Assembly: GCF_902459765.1 (NCBI RefSeq)
Contig: NZ_CABPSP010000003.1
Location: 310,001 to 374,000, forward strand
Length of the DNA: 64,000 nt
Reading direction: 5' to 3'
DNA from: Pandoraea anapnoica
Lineage (GTDB): Bacteria; Pseudomonadota; Gammaproteobacteria; Burkholderiales; Burkholderiaceae
The first letter of the stretch is position 1. Each line of letters begins with the position of its first letter. The notes beneath the pieces were generated by a model that saw only the letters and a list, made by a program, of their open reading frames with translations, had not been told where the DNA came from and did no database searches. Both the position numbers and the translations under genes were made by a program. This document shows, piece by piece, positions 16,341 through 26,641 of this stretch.

Positions 16341-17804
16341 ATGGTTGAGATGGTGTTGGTAGCGCTGGCGGCGCTGAATTTGTTGGTGATGATCGCGATT
16401 GCGGTGAAGGTCTGGCAGCGCGGCGGCGACGCGCCGCTGCGCGCGACGCTCAATGACTCGCTCACCAAGGTGCGTGACGATCTGCTGCACGCGGCGGACC
16501 GTAGCGAACGTGGGCTGCGTCAGGAGTTCGCCGAGACGGCGCGCGCCGGTCGCGGTGAACAGAGCGCGCAAATGGCGCAGTTCCAGCAAACGCTCGCGGC
16601 GCAGATGACGAGCGTCGCCACGGTGCAGAACAATCAGATCGACGGCTTTGCTCAACAACTCGCGAAGCTCACCGAGTCCAACGCCGCACAGCTCGAAGCG
16701 ATTCGTCAGAGTCTGGTGCTCAATGGCCAGCAGATGCGCGAAGAGCAGACGTCGACGCTGCGTCGCTTTGGCGAAGCGCAGCATCAGCAACTCACGCAAC
16801 TGTCCGAAGGCAACGAGCGGCGTCTGGCGGAAGTGCGTGCCACGCTTGAGCAGAAGCTCAAGGACATCGAAGTCAACAACGCGGCAAAGCTGGAAGAAAT
16901 GCGTCGCACGGTCGACGAAAAGCTGCACGCCACGCTCGAACAGCGGCTCGGCGAGTCTTTCAAGCTGGTGTCGGATCGTCTGGAGCAGGTGCATCGCGGA
17001 CTCGGCGAAATGCAGACGCTCGCTGCAGGTGTGGGCGATCTCAAGCGCGTGCTGACCAACGTGAAGACGCGCGGCATCTGGGGCGAAGTGCAGTTGCAGG
17101 CGCTACTCGAACAATTGCTCACGCCCGAGCAGTATGCGAAGAACGTGGCGACGCGTCCGGGCAGCACCGAACGTGTGGAATTTGCGATTGCCTTGCCCGG
17201 GCAGAGCGGAGACAGCAACAAGCCGGTCTGGCTGCCGATCGATGCCAAGTTCCCGCGCGAGGATTATGAGCGCCTGCTCGATGCACAGGAGCGCGCCGAC
17301 CCGGTCGCGGTCGAAGAGGCTTCGAAGGCGCTGGAAACGCGTATTCGACTGGAAGCGAAGACGATTGCAGACAAGTATCTGGCGCCGCCGCACACCACCG
17401 ATTTTGCGCTGCTGTTCCTGCCGACGGAAGGTCTATATGCCGAAGTGCTGCGACGTCCGGGATTATCGGATCTGCTGCAACGCGAATATCGCGTGACGGT
17501 GGCGGGGCCCACGACGCTGACGGCCTTGCTCAACAGCCTTCAGATGGGATTCCGCACGCTGGCCATCGAACGACGTTCCAGCGAAGTCTGGCAGGTGCTG
17601 GGGGCAGTGAAGACGGAATTCACCAAGTTCGGCGACGTACTCGCCAGAACGAAGTCGCAACTGGAGACCGTGACGCGCTCCATCGACAAGGCGGAAGTCC
17701 GCACCCGCGCGATGGCGCGTCAGCTCAAGGCCGTCGAAGCATTGCCCGGCGAGCAGGCTGTCGAACTGTTGGGCGTCGAGATGGAGCCGGACGCAGAGGA
17801 CTGA
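16341..17804 (+). CDS. rmuC: RmuC family DNA recombination protein
   Basis: A 487-residue protein with an N-terminal membrane helix (MVLVALAALNLLVMIAIAV), a long alpha-helical coiled-coil region to about residue 230, and the conserved RmuC nuclease-like core (TRGIWGEVQLQALLEQLL, LPIDAKFPREDYERL, FLPTEGLYAEVLR, AGPTTLTALLNSLQMGF). RmuC limits rearrangement at inverted repeats in E. coli; the exact biochemical action is uncertain. It follows the dehydrogenase by 58 bases and is closed by an intrinsic terminator. Confidence 0.95.
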   Translation: MVEMVLVALAALNLLVMIAIAVKVWQRGGDAPLRATLNDSLTKVRDDLLHAADRSERGLRQEFAETARAGRGEQSAQMAQFQQTLAAQMTSVATVQNNQIDGFAQQLAKLTESNAAQLEAIRQSLVLNGQQMREEQTSTLRRFGEAQHQQLTQLSEGNERRLAEVRATLEQKLKDIEVNNAAKLEEMRRTVDEKLHATLEQRLGESFKLVSDRLEQVHRGLGEMQTLAAGVGDLKRVLTNVKTRGIWGEVQLQALLEQLLTPEQYAKNVATRPGSTERVEFAIALPGQSGDSNKPVWLPIDAKFPREDYERLLDAQERADPVAVEEASKALETRIRLEAKTIADKYLAPPHTTDFALLFLPTEGLYAEVLRRPGLSDLLQREYRVTVAGPTTLTALLNSLQMGFRTLAIERRSSEVWQVLGAVKTEFTKFGDVLARTKSQLETVTRSIDKAEVRTRAMARQLKAVEALPGEQAVELLGVEMEPDAED

Positions 17805-17863
17805 ACGTCGATGCGCTCGACGGTATCGCCATTGGATTTGCCGAACCGCTTCGCCAAATGCAA

Positions 17864-17893
17864 AGCGCCCTGAATGTCAGGGCGCTTTTTTTA
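17864..17893 (+). terminator. Intrinsic terminator of rmuC
   Basis: AGCGCCCTGA-ATG-TCAGGGCGCT followed by seven T. The facing acetyltransferase gene also ends toward it, with a weaker T tract on that side. Confidence 0.93.
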
Positions 17894-17914
17894 TTCGGGA
17901 CGCTTCAACACGTT

Positions 17915-18412
17915 TCAGGCCCCGATTGCTTTCCCACCCTCGGCAAATTGCGTGAGCGCGTCACCCGTCATGCGGACCACGCGCCAGTCGGGCAGGACCG
18001 TTGCGCCCTGCGCCTCGTAGAAGTCGATGGCCGGTTGGTTCCAGTCGAGCACTGTCCATTCGAAACGTCCGCAATTTCGCTCGATGGCGATGCGCGCGAG
18101 CTGACGCAACACCGCTTGTCCCACGCCACGGCCGCGCATCGTCGGCTGCACGTAGACGTCTTCCAGATATAGCCCCCGGCGGGCGAGGAACGTCGAGAAG
18201 TTGTGGAAGTAGATTGCGTAGCCCACCGGCACGCCATCCCACTCGGCCATCAGGCATTCGGCCGCGGGTGTCGCACCGAACAGCGCCTCATGCACGCTCT
18301 CAGGTGTTGCTTCGAAGATATCCAGCAACTTTTCGAAGACAGCCAGTTCTCGCATCAGGCCGTGGATAGCGCCGACGTCGTCGGCAGTCGCAGCGCGCAG
18401 TGTCAGGGACAT
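17915..18412 (-). CDS. SSAT-like GNAT acetyltransferase
   Basis: A 165-residue acetyl-CoA-dependent N-acetyltransferase. The CoA-binding motif reads VQPTMRGRGVGQAVL, preceded by GYAIYFHNFSTFLARRGLYLED and followed by WNQPAIDFYEAQGA. This order closely mirrors spermidine/spermine or thialysine N-acetyltransferases of the SSAT type. A small polyamine or diamine substrate is therefore likely, but this is family inference. It is three bases downstream of a small membrane-protein gene on the same strand, so the two are probably co-transcribed. Confidence 0.85.
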   Translation of the reverse strand: MSLTLRAATADDVGAIHGLMRELAVFEKLLDIFEATPESVHEALFGATPAAECLMAEWDGVPVGYAIYFHNFSTFLARRGLYLEDVYVQPTMRGRGVGQAVLRQLARIAIERNCGRFEWTVLDWNQPAIDFYEAQGATVLPDWRVVRMTGDALTQFAEGGKAIGA

Positions 18413-18415
18413 CGC

Positions 18416-18700
18416 TTAATACTCTTCTTCCGGGGCGTCGCTCAGCGCGATTTCGATGCCGCCGAACTTCACTGCCACCCAGTTGTACAGGTGGCAGGCA
18501 ATCCAGAGCAGCACGAAGCCGACGATAGCGTTGAGCACCAGCGCGGAAATGATCGCGAGGCCCGGCAGCTCGCCGTAACGGATAAATGCCGCCAGGAAGG
18601 CGAGCAGAACCAGCGGAATGCTGAAGGTCAGGTAGACCAGCACCAGCGCTTTGGCCGTCTGGCCGGGACTGATGTACGTGATCTGTTTTTTCGTTGTCAT
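18416..18700 (-). CDS. Small two-helix membrane protein of unknown function
   Basis: A 94-residue protein with two clear membrane helices (about residues 18-40 and 50-72) and an acidic tail ending DAPEEEY. I do not recognise a named family with certainty; the opening ITYISPGQTAKALVLVYL looks like a conserved motif of a small integral-membrane family. It lies upstream of the acetyltransferase with a 3-base gap. Coding is supported by length, composition and the tight spacing. Confidence 0.75.
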   Translation of the reverse strand: MTTKKQITYISPGQTAKALVLVYLTFSIPLVLLAFLAAFIRYGELPGLAIISALVLNAIVGFVLLWIACHLYNWVAVKFGGIEIALSDAPEEEY

Positions 18701-18876
18701 TGCCGTGTGCTTTCGGTTTGTGTGGTGCTGGCACCGTCGAAGCGCCGACGCCAGCGATATTTCGTTATTGCGTTGCTTCGCTTTTTGGGTGGAATTCTGA
18801 ACCGCCTTAATCCCGCTTTAATCGCGTTATGCCGGGCTGAACGTCAGGCGTCTTCCGGCTTCGTCATGGATCGTCG

Positions 18877-20184
18877 TTACACCAGACCATCGAATGCGAT
18901 GACGTCGACCAGTTCCCCGGCGGCGACATCGCCACGTTCGGCGCCCAGCGTGACGAAGCAGTTGGCTTCACTCATCGTGCGCAAAATGCCCGCGCTTTGT
19001 GCGTCCGCAACGGTGACTTGCCAGCGGCCCTGAGCGTCCGCAGCGAGAATGCCGCGCAGAAACTCTGTACGCCCCGGGCGCTTGGCGATGGCGGTGGCTG
19101 TCGGCACAGGCAGGCACGGCGTGACTTGCGGCTCTGCACCCATGAGCGCGAACAGGCCGTCGCGCACCAGATGGTAGAACGATGCCATCACTGCGGCCGG
19201 GTTGCCAGGCAAGCCAAACAGAAGGGCGCGCTTGCCCTCGCTTTCCAGTTCGCCGAAGGCAAACGGGCGGCCCGGGCGCATCGCCATCTTCCAGAACACG
19301 ACGTTGCCCAGACGCGTCATCATTTCGCGCGTGAAATCGGCTTCGCCAACGGATACGCCGCCCGAGGTAATGACGGCGTCGGCCTCGCGGCACGCGGTGC
19401 GCAGGGTGTCTTCGATGGCCTGCGGATCGTCGCGCACGACGCCCAGATCCAGCACTTCGACGCCCAATCGTTGCAACATGCCGAAGAGCGTGTAGCGATT
19501 GCTGTCGTACAGATTTCCCGGGGCGAGCGGTTCGCCCACCGAGCGGAGTTCGTCGCCGGTCGAGAAGAAGGCGACGCGAATGCGTCGGCGCACGGGGACT
19601 TCCGCAATGCCCAGCGACGCCAGCAAGCCGAGCGCTGCCGGTCGCAGCCGCTTGCCTGCATGCAGGGCGGTATGGCCTGCGGCCAGATCTTCCCCAACAT
19701 GACGTACGTGACGCCCGGGCGTGACGGCCGCTGCGTCGAAGGTGACGATTTCGGTGTCGCCTTCGCGTTGTACCTGTTCCTGGGGGATGACGGTGTCGCA
19801 ACCGGCGGGCAAAAGCGCACCGGTCATGATGCGCACGCATTCGCCGTTGGCCGTCACACCGTCGAAGGGATGACCTGCAAACGAGCGACCTGCAACACGC
19901 AGACGGACTTCGCCGCCGGCGGCCAGCGCGGTGCCTGCAAATGCATAGCCGTCCATCGCTGCATTTTCGAAAGCGGGGACGTCGAGCGGTGATACGACGT
20001 CGCGACCGAGCACGCGGCCCAGCGCGCTGCGTACAGCGATCTGCTCGATGGCGGATACGGGACTCGCGGTGCGCGCAATGATGGCGCGCGCCGTATCGAC
20101 CGTCATGTGATTAGGGTCGTAGTCCGGCAAGCCGGCCAGGGCTTCGTCAAGTGTTGTCATCGGTATGGCGTCGTCATCCGGCAC
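18877..20184 (-). CDS. moeA: Molybdopterin molybdenumtransferase MoeA
   Basis: A 435-residue enzyme that inserts molybdate into adenylated molybdopterin. Domain signatures are in order: PAFENAAMDGYAF, RIMTGALLPAGCDTVIPQE, VAFFSTGDEL, SGGVSVGEADF, and the nucleotide-binding LFGLPGNPAAVMASF. The start may be 20184 or the ATG eight codons later (MTTLDEALAG). It follows mobA by 63 bases and completes the minus-strand run moaA, unknown gene, mobA, moeA. Confidence 0.95.
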   Translation of the reverse strand: MPDDDAIPMTTLDEALAGLPDYDPNHMTVDTARAIIARTASPVSAIEQIAVRSALGRVLGRDVVSPLDVPAFENAAMDGYAFAGTALAAGGEVRLRVAGRSFAGHPFDGVTANGECVRIMTGALLPAGCDTVIPQEQVQREGDTEIVTFDAAAVTPGRHVRHVGEDLAAGHTALHAGKRLRPAALGLLASLGIAEVPVRRRIRVAFFSTGDELRSVGEPLAPGNLYDSNRYTLFGMLQRLGVEVLDLGVVRDDPQAIEDTLRTACREADAVITSGGVSVGEADFTREMMTRLGNVVFWKMAMRPGRPFAFGELESEGKRALLFGLPGNPAAVMASFYHLVRDGLFALMGAEPQVTPCLPVPTATAIAKRPGRTEFLRGILAADAQGRWQVTVADAQSAGILRTMSEANCFVTLGAERGDVAAGELVDVIAFDGLV

Positions 20185-20247
20185 GTACCCGGCATGAATC
20201 CCGTAAAAGCGGTGGCGACGGATCGGGCTGCGTTGGCACCCGGCACT

Positions 20248-20898
20248 TCAGGGCGCGCGCGGCGAATCGGTAAGGAGGTCGTCCAGCGTGTTGACATTGT
20301 AAAACGGACGCTCGTCACCGAAGTGAACTTGTACGGCCTTGTGGCGTGACAGCCACGCTCGCACTCGGTGTTCCCCGGCCGCCAGCGTCGTCGCCAGATC
20401 GTCGGCTAGTGACCGGTGCACAAGCGCGAATACCGGATGCGGCCCCTGCGCCGTTGCAGCATAGGCAGCCAGCGGGCGTGCGCTGTCGGGCGCATCGGGA
20501 TCGGCCTCCGGCAGCGCGTTCAGCGCAGCGCAAAGCCGCTCGCTCAGATCGTCGGGAAGGTACGGGGAGTCGCACGGCACGGTGAGGACATAGTCCGTAC
20601 ATGCCGCGCGCAGTCCCGCCAGCATGCCCGCAAGCGGGCCGGCGAAATCCTGAATTTCGTCGCTCACTACACCGTCCGCGCCGTCGGTGCCGAGGGCGGC
20701 CGCATAGGCATCGCGATTCCGATTGGCACTGATCAGCAACGCACCAACCTGCGGGCCCAGACGGGCAATCGCGTGCTCGACCAGCGGTCGTCCGGCGAAG
20801 GGCTGGAGGCCCTTGTCACGCCCGCCCATGCGCTGACCACGCCCGCCCGCCAGGATCAGTCCTGTGATGTCGCTGCGGCGGATGGGCGGGGTCTTCAT
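20248..20898 (-). CDS. mobA: Molybdenum cofactor guanylyltransferase MobA
   Basis: A 216-residue enzyme that adds GMP to molybdenum cofactor to make the bis-MGD form used by DMSO-reductase-type enzymes. The nucleotide motif GLILAGGRGQRMGGRDKGL is at the N-terminus and DYVLTVPCDSPYLPDDL marks the metal/GTP site. Length matches the family. It lies 22 bases after the unknown secreted-protein gene and before moeA. Confidence 0.94.
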   Translation of the reverse strand: MKTPPIRRSDITGLILAGGRGQRMGGRDKGLQPFAGRPLVEHAIARLGPQVGALLISANRNRDAYAAALGTDGADGVVSDEIQDFAGPLAGMLAGLRAACTDYVLTVPCDSPYLPDDLSERLCAALNALPEADPDAPDSARPLAAYAATAQGPHPVFALVHRSLADDLATTLAAGEHRVRAWLSRHKAVQVHFGDERPFYNVNTLDDLLTDSPRAP

Positions 20899-20920
20899 GG
20901 ATGGCCGGCGGAAGACAGGG

Positions 20921-21826
20921 TCAGGAGCGGTTCAGGGCGATGACACGTCCGGCCGCATCGAACCAAACGGCGCCGTCGCCGAGCATCACCCCTTGATCGC
21001 GAGCGAACATCAGGCGAGGCACGGCTGCGCCGATGGTCCGTACGTAACCGTCGGTGAAAATCTCGTTATAGCGTGCAAGCAATGACTTCGGGTTCCGAAG
21101 GATGATCGTCTTGCCACGCAACGACACATGCAACGGATAACGGATCGATTGTGCGACGACATCACGCCGGTCGTCGAGTACGCCCTTGCGAAACTGCGTC
21201 GCCGCGCGATTGATGGTCTCGTCGTCGTTTACGCCGGCCACGCCGTACAGGTGGTCGATCTTTCCGCTCTGGATACTGGCCAGCGAAAGATCGAACGGCA
21301 CCGTGCGGCCGCTGCGCAGGTCTTTCCACTGGCCGGAAATCACTTCGCACGCAGACGAAGCACCGCGTTGACGATTGATGTCGTCCGCTGCGGCGAATTC
21401 GCCTTCGAACGTGGCGCGCGGCATGCCCCCGGCGTCGAATTCGGTCAGATGCAGGTGCGACTTGTTCTCAAGCTTGCCCGTGAGTGCCGTGTCGCCTTGC
21501 GAGGACGCATTGGCGTAGCGGCCGTCGAGCTTGCCGCCGGAGGTCGAGCGAAGCACCAGTCGCAGCGGATTGCGCTCGCCGAGTTGGCCGGTGTACGTCA
21601 TGACGTGGTTGGCAATGTTGCGATCGGACGGGTCGCAATCGGCATGGGCGACAGCCGGTGTGAGGGCAGTGACGAGCATCGTCAGGGCACTCAGGCCGAT
21701 GGCAATGAGTCGCGACGGGAAGCGCGTGCGTGTGCGGCCTGTGTGCAGGGCGTCACGTCGAGCCACACTGGGAAGAGAAGGCGAGGAGTCTCGGACACAA
21801 CTAGCGTCCGGGGCAACAGAAATCAT
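20921..21826 (-). CDS. Secreted protein of unknown function in the molybdenum-cofactor cluster
   Basis: A 301-residue protein I do not recognise. After a long polar N-terminus comes a signal-peptide-like core (SRLIAIGLSALTMLVTALTPAVAHA, here given only as residues about 39-62), so cleavage before DCDPSD is likely. The remainder is a soluble, beta-rich looking sequence with two cysteines (near residues 63 and 162) that could form a disulfide. No membrane anchor or catalytic motif is obvious. It lies 87 bases after moaA and 22 bases before mobA on the same strand, which is unusual since all known cofactor enzymes are cytosolic. Confidence 0.8.
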   Translation of the reverse strand: MISVAPDASCVRDSSPSLPSVARRDALHTGRTRTRFPSRLIAIGLSALTMLVTALTPAVAHADCDPSDRNIANHVMTYTGQLGERNPLRLVLRSTSGGKLDGRYANASSQGDTALTGKLENKSHLHLTEFDAGGMPRATFEGEFAAADDINRQRGASSACEVISGQWKDLRSGRTVPFDLSLASIQSGKIDHLYGVAGVNDDETINRAATQFRKGVLDDRRDVVAQSIRYPLHVSLRGKTIILRNPKSLLARYNEIFTDGYVRTIGAAVPRLMFARDQGVMLGDGAVWFDAAGRVIALNRS

Positions 21827-21913
21827 GAGTCGAGAAGGAATTCGGTAAATCGAAAGCGGTGCAGACGAACCGCACGGCGGTAAGGCGACTGTCGGGCAAG
21901 CAAGCCCGGGCAG

Positions 21914-23041
21914 CTATCCGCCGATGTAGGACATCTCCACTTTCGGTGGTGCGTCTTCAGGCAGGCCAGTGGCCGCCGTGCGCAAGGCTGAGTAGCGGTC
22001 GGTGCGCTTGTGCCAGATGTCGCCGATGACGGTCGAAATCTGCGCGTCAGTTGCGCCGTTACGCAGCAGCGTACGCAAGTCGTAACCCGAGCTGGCGAAC
22101 AGACACAGGTACAACTTGCCTTCCGTAGACAGACGGGCACGCGAACAAGTGCCGCAAAATGCGCGGGTGACCGAGGAAATGACACCGACTTCCCCGCCGC
22201 CGTCGCGATATTGCCAGCGCTGCGCGGTCTCTCCCGCATAGTTGGCCTCGAGCGGCTCGACCGGCAGGGCGTCGTTCAGTCGGGCGATGACGTCGGCGGA
22301 CGGCATAACTTCATCCATGCGCCAGCCGTTCGACGTACCCACGTCCATGTATTCGATGAAGCGCAGCACGACACCGCTGCCGTGGAAATGTCGCGCCATC
22401 GGCACGATCTCGGAGTCGTTGGTGCCGCGTTTGACGACCATGTTGACTTTGACCGGGCCGAGACCAACGTGCTGCGCCTCCGCAATGCCTTCGAGTACCT
22501 TGGCGACCGGAAAGTCGACGTCGTTCATCTGCCGGAATATCGTGTCGTCGAGGCTGTCGAGACTGACCGTGACACGGGTCAGTCCGGCGTCCTTGAGCGA
22601 TTGCGCACGACGCGCCAGCAACGAGCCATTGGTCGTGAGCGTGATGTCGAGCGGTTTGCCCGACGGTGTGCGCAGGCGCGCCAGCATCTCGATCAGGCGC
22701 TCGATGTGCTTGCGCAGCAGCGGCTCGCCGCCCGTCAGGCGCAACTTCTCCACGCCATGTTCGACGAACAGGCGCGCAGCGCGCTCGATCTCTTCGAAAG
22801 ACAGCAGGGAGGATTGCGGCAGGAAGGCGTAGTCCTTGTCGAACACGTCCTTCGGCATGCAGTAGACGCAGCGGAAGTTGCAACGGTCCGTCACCGAAAT
22901 CCGCAGGTCGTGCAGCGGCCGTGCCAGCGCATCTTCGAGATGGCCGGTGGCAGCGCGCACTTGTGCGGGAACCTGCGGGGCATGCGTCGCATAACGCGCG
23001 TCGCTACGCAGATCGGTGAGTCGGATGATCGTTTCAGTCAT
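21914..23041 (-). CDS. moaA: GTP 3',8-cyclase MoaA
   Basis: A 375-residue radical-SAM enzyme for the first step of molybdenum cofactor synthesis. The SAM cluster cysteines are C54, C58 and C61 ([13 protein letters not shown]), the C-terminal substrate cluster is in [21 protein letters not shown], and the C-terminus ends in the required GG. A 45-residue N-terminal stretch precedes the barrel, slightly longer than in E. coli. It heads the cofactor gene run; moaC, moaD and moaE are not in the window. Confidence 0.97.
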   Translation of the reverse strand: MTETIIRLTDLRSDARYATHAPQVPAQVRAATGHLEDALARPLHDLRISVTDRCNFRCVYCMPKDVFDKDYAFLPQSSLLSFEEIERAARLFVEHGVEKLRLTGGEPLLRKHIERLIEMLARLRTPSGKPLDITLTTNGSLLARRAQSLKDAGLTRVTVSLDSLDDTIFRQMNDVDFPVAKVLEGIAEAQHVGLGPVKVNMVVKRGTNDSEIVPMARHFHGSGVVLRFIEYMDVGTSNGWRMDEVMPSADVIARLNDALPVEPLEANYAGETAQRWQYRDGGGEVGVISSVTRAFCGTCSRARLSTEGKLYLCLFASSGYDLRTLLRNGATDAQISTVIGDIWHKRTDRYSALRTAATGLPEDAPPKVEMSYIGG

Positions 23042-23392
23042 GGTGGGGCCTTAGCTTGCGTCTCCATTCTAACGAATTGGCCTGATGGCCGCCGAAGTCG
23101 GCCTAATTCAGCCGATCTTAGCGATCGGGGCATCGGATATCGGTACCGAGGCCTTCGTTGTGAGACGTCAAACCCGTACTAAGGCAGAAGATACGGGCAC
23201 GGCGAAACGGGCACAAGTCGGGACAACGCGGGGTTGCAAAGCGAGGGCGTCCCAAGGGCAAAACCATGAAAAAAGGAGGCCGAAGCCTCCTTTTTCTGGC
23301 ATCACGCGGATTTCAGGTCCGTCGGGCGGATAGTGCCCCGTGAGGTGCCTCCGCCCGGACGTCACACGAGATCAACGTCCTGCACTGCTCGG
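23042..23392. other. moaA upstream region and rne 3' region
   Basis: The gap holds the moaA promoter and the rne terminator. Several short dyads lie near moaA, for example CCGATC-TTAGC-GATCGG (23112-23128). A TAGAAT hexamer about 28 bases before moaA on the minus strand may be its -10, without a clear -35. I see no gene and no recognisable molybdenum-cofactor RNA element. Confidence 0.5.
23269..23296 (-). terminator. Intrinsic terminator of rne
   Basis: GGAGGC-TTCG-GCCTCC on the minus strand followed by six T, about 100 bases past the rne stop. The A-run upstream means it can work in both directions. Confidence 0.9.
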
Positions 23393-26300
23393 TCATGAGC
23401 GCGTTTCCACCTGCTCCATCGGACCGCTGTTGAGCGGCGTGGACGGGCGGCGCTCACGTGGCACATGCGGAGCCGGTGCAACCTGCGCAGCGGCTTCCTT
23501 AGCGGCACGGTGCTTGTCGGCGTCCGTATGGACCCAGACCAGCCCCACGCTTTCCAGCGTCGATTCCAGCGCGCCGCGCTCCAGCGTCGGGGCAACCGCC
23601 ACCGGGGCAGCCTTCTGCGTCACGACTTCCGTCACCGCAGCGGCGGCTTCCATCACGACCGGTGCCGCAGGGGCTGCCGGTGCGACTTCCGCCGACTTGG
23701 TGGTTTCGACCATCTGGACCGGTGCCGGTTGGGCTGCCGGTGCGGCTTCTGCCGGGGCGCTCGACGCAGCTGCCGTGGCGGCAATCTCCGTCAGGGCTTC
23801 GGCCGGAACCGTCGGCTGAGCCGGGGCAGGCGTAGCGACCGGCAGCGGGGCGCTGACCGGCGGCACGACCGGTGCGGCAGCGACTTCAGCGGTCGGCAGC
23901 GGTGCGACGTTCACTGGTGCGACCGGTGCGATCGTCGGTGCCTGCGTGACAGGTTCCGAAATCGGCTCCGAAACCGACTGCGACGGTACTTCCGGCGTTG
24001 CGGCCGGGGCGGCTTCCGTCACCATGGCGACAGGTGCCGGGGCTTCGACCGGCGCGGCACGTGCCGGCGTCGGTTCTGCGTGAGTCACCGGTGCGGTCGC
24101 TGCCGGTGCCGGAATGGCCGGCGTCGTCGCATGGACCAGGGCATCGGTCGCAGCGATTTCGGCGGATTCGTCCTTCGGCATCGGGGCACGCGTGCTTTCG
24201 ACTGCTTCCAGGGCATCGCCCTCGACTTGTTCGCCATCGGCGTTCAGTTGCGATTCACCGGCTTCGCGCTCACGACGGCCACCACGACGACCGCGACGAC
24301 GGCTGCGGCGACGTTCTTCACCGCCTTGTTCGCCTTCTTCGCCCGTTTGCGGTGCGCCCTCGAGCTGAGCCGTCAGACGATCCTGATCCAGTTCTTCCTG
24401 CTCGGCGTTCAGCGGTGCAATCGGTGCGGCGCGTTGCGTGACGGCTTGCTGGCCTTCAGCGCCTTCGGCCTGACGACGGTCACGACGCTCGCCACGTTCA
24501 CGACGGCTGCCACGTTCGCGGCCTTCACGCGGCTCACGACCTTCCTCGGCACGCACCTCTTGCGCCGGTTGACGCTGGGCGTCGTCGCGCTCGCGCTTGT
24601 CGCGGCCTTCCTGACGGTCCTGGCGTTCGTTGCGGTCACCACGCTCGTTGCGGTCATTACGATCGCCACGGTCGTTACGCTCATTGCGGTCCGCACGTTC
24701 TGCGCGTTCCGGACGTGCGCCACGACCGTCACGGCCCTCGCGTGCCGGCTGGCCGGCGTTGTCCTTGCCCGACTTGTTCTCGTCGCGGGTATTGCCACGG
24801 CGATTGCGGTTCTGCTGATGCGGACGCTCATGGCGCTCGCGCGGCGGACGTCCCGTCGGCTTGGCCGGCTCTTCGGCCTTGACCGGTGCGGGCGCAGCAG
24901 CGCCGACGCCGAACAGACGCTTGAGGAAACCGAAGAAACCACCGGTTGCCGGTGCGGCTGCGGCCGGTGCGGTCGTGGCGACAGGTTCCGGACGCGGTTG
25001 CGCGGCCGGTGCCGGCTGCTCGGGCGTAATGCCCTTGACGGCAGCTTCCTGACGCGGGCGCGCATCTTCCTTCTTCTTGCTGTAGCCGGCCGGATCTTCT
25101 TCCAGCGAGCGTGCAGCCTCCTCGGCGAGCGCGTAGCTGGCCTTCGGGGTATCCAGACGCGGATCGTCGAAGCGCAGGCGCTCCAGCTTGTAATGCGGCG
25201 TTTCGAGATGCTTGTTCGGGATCAGCAGCACGCCAACCTTGAAGCGGGCTTCGATCTTGTTGATTTCCTGGCGCTTTTCGTTGAGCAGGAATGCCGAGAC
25301 TTCGACCGGCACCTGGCAGTGGATCGCTGCCGTGTGCTCCTTCATTGCCTCTTCCTGAATGATGCGCAGGACTTGCAGTGCCGACGATTCGGCATCGCGA
25401 ATGTGGCCGGTGCCGTTGCAGCGCGGGCAGGTCACGTGCGTGCCTTCCGACAGCGACGGACGCAGACGCTGACGCGACAGCTCCATCAGGCCGAAACGCG
25501 AGATCTTGCCCATCTGGACGCGTGCTCGGTCGTGCTTGAGCGCATCCTTCACACGTTGTTCGACTTCGCGCTGGCTCTTGGCCGACTCCATGTCGATGAA
25601 GTCGATCACGATCAGACCGCCGAGGTCGCGCAGACGCAACTGGCGCGCGACTTCGTCGGCGGCTTCCAGGTTGGTGCGCAGGGCGGTTTCTTCGATGTCG
25701 GCGCCCTTGGTAGCGCGCGCCGAGTTCACGTCGATGGAAACGAGCGCTTCGGTGTGATCGATCACGATCGCGCCGCCCGAGGGCAGCGGTACCTGACGCG
25801 AGTAAGCCGTCTCGATCTGGTGTTCGATCTGGAAACGGGAGAACAGCGGCACGTCGTCGCGGTACTGCTTAACGCGGTTGAGGTGGTCGGGCATGACCAC
25901 CTGCATGAAGTTGCGTGCTTGTTCGGAGATTTCTTCCGTATCGATGAGGATTTCACCGATATCCGGCTGGAAGTAGTCGCGGATGGCGCGGATGACCAGG
26001 CTCGATTCGAGATAGATCAAGGCCGAATCGCGCGGCAATTCAATGTTGTGGGAGGCGCCTTCGATGGCGTGCCAGAGTTGCAGCAGGTAGTTCAGATCCC
26101 ACTGCAGTTCTTCGGCCGAGCGGCCGATGCCTGCGGTGCGGGCGATGATGCTCATGCCTTCCGGCAGTTCGAGCTGGCCCATCGTCTCGCGCAGTTCCTG
26201 ACGGTCTTCGCCTTCGATACGACGCGAAACACCACCGCCACGCGGGTTGTTCGGCATCAGCACCAGATAGCGGCCAGCCAGGGAAATGAACGTCGTGAGG

Positions 26301-26641
26301 GCTGCGCCCTTGTTGCCGCGTTCTTCCTTTTCGACCTGAACGATGAGCTCCTGGCCTTCGGAGAGGGCGTCCTGAATGCGCGCATTGCGCACATCGGCAC
26401 CTTCGCGGAAGTACGCGCGGGCGACTTCCTTGAACGGCAGGAAGCCATGGCGGCCTTCGCCATAGTTGACGAAGCAGGCTTCGAGAGAGGGTTCGATACG
26501 GGTGATGACACCCTTGTAGATATTGCCTTTACGCTGTTCGCGTCCGGCCGTCTCGATATCGATGTCGATGAGTTTTTGCCCATCGACGATTGCCACGCGC
26601 AGTTCTTCCTGCTGCGTGGCGTTAAACAACATGCGTTTCAT
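23393..26641 (-). CDS. rne: Ribonuclease E
   Basis: A 1082-residue RNase E, the endonuclease that starts most mRNA decay and processes tRNA and rRNA. The N-terminal catalytic half (about 1-520) carries the S1 domain ([22 protein letters not shown]), the metal-binding aspartates in [14 protein letters not shown] and [11 protein letters not shown], and the zinc link CPRCNGTG. The C-terminal half is disordered: an R/D/N/E-rich block of NDRGDRN-type repeats, then a long alanine-proline-valine region, ending in a short conserved-looking block ([21 protein letters not shown]). I start at 26641 ([10 protein letters not shown]), as in homologues. It diverges from rluC and has a long upstream region. 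Confidence 0.97.
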   Translation of the reverse strand: MKRMLFNATQQEELRVAIVDGQKLIDIDIETAGREQRKGNIYKGVITRIEPSLEACFVNYGEGRHGFLPFKEVARAYFREGADVRNARIQDALSEGQELIVQVEKEERGNKGAALTTFISLAGRYLVLMPNNPRGGGVSRRIEGEDRQELRETMGQLELPEGMSIIARTAGIGRSAEELQWDLNYLLQLWHAIEGASHNIELPRDSALIYLESSLVIRAIRDYFQPDIGEILIDTEEISEQARNFMQVVMPDHLNRVKQYRDDVPLFSRFQIEHQIETAYSRQVPLPSGGAIVIDHTEALVSIDVNSARATKGADIEETALRTNLEAADEVARQLRLRDLGGLIVIDFIDMESAKSQREVEQRVKDALKHDRARVQMGKISRFGLMELSRQRLRPSLSEGTHVTCPRCNGTGHIRDAESSALQVLRIIQEEAMKEHTAAIHCQVPVEVSAFLLNEKRQEINKIEARFKVGVLLIPNKHLETPHYKLERLRFDDPRLDTPKASYALAEEAARSLEEDPAGYSKKKEDARPRQEAAVKGITPEQPAPAAQPRPEPVATTAPAAAAPATGGFFGFLKRLFGVGAAAPAPVKAEEPAKPTGRPPRERHERPHQQNRNRRGNTRDENKSGKDNAGQPAREGRDGRGARPERAERADRNERNDRGDRNDRNERGDRNERQDRQEGRDKRERDDAQRQPAQEVRAEEGREPREGRERGSRRERGERRDRRQAEGAEGQQAVTQRAAPIAPLNAEQEELDQDRLTAQLEGAPQTGEEGEQGGEERRRSRRRGRRGGRREREAGESQLNADGEQVEGDALEAVESTRAPMPKDESAEIAATDALVHATTPAIPAPAATAPVTHAEPTPARAAPVEAPAPVAMVTEAAPAATPEVPSQSVSEPISEPVTQAPTIAPVAPVNVAPLPTAEVAAAPVVPPVSAPLPVATPAPAQPTVPAEALTEIAATAAASSAPAEAAPAAQPAPVQMVETTKSAEVAPAAPAAPVVMEAAAAVTEVVTQKAAPVAVAPTLERGALESTLESVGLVWVHTDADKHRAAKEAAAQVAPAPHVPRERRPSTPLNSGPMEQVETRS

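Noticed and set aside
23042-23268. Molybdenum-cofactor riboswitch before moaA
   Set aside because: Only short dyads are present; I could not match the expected multi-stem layout of the known element.
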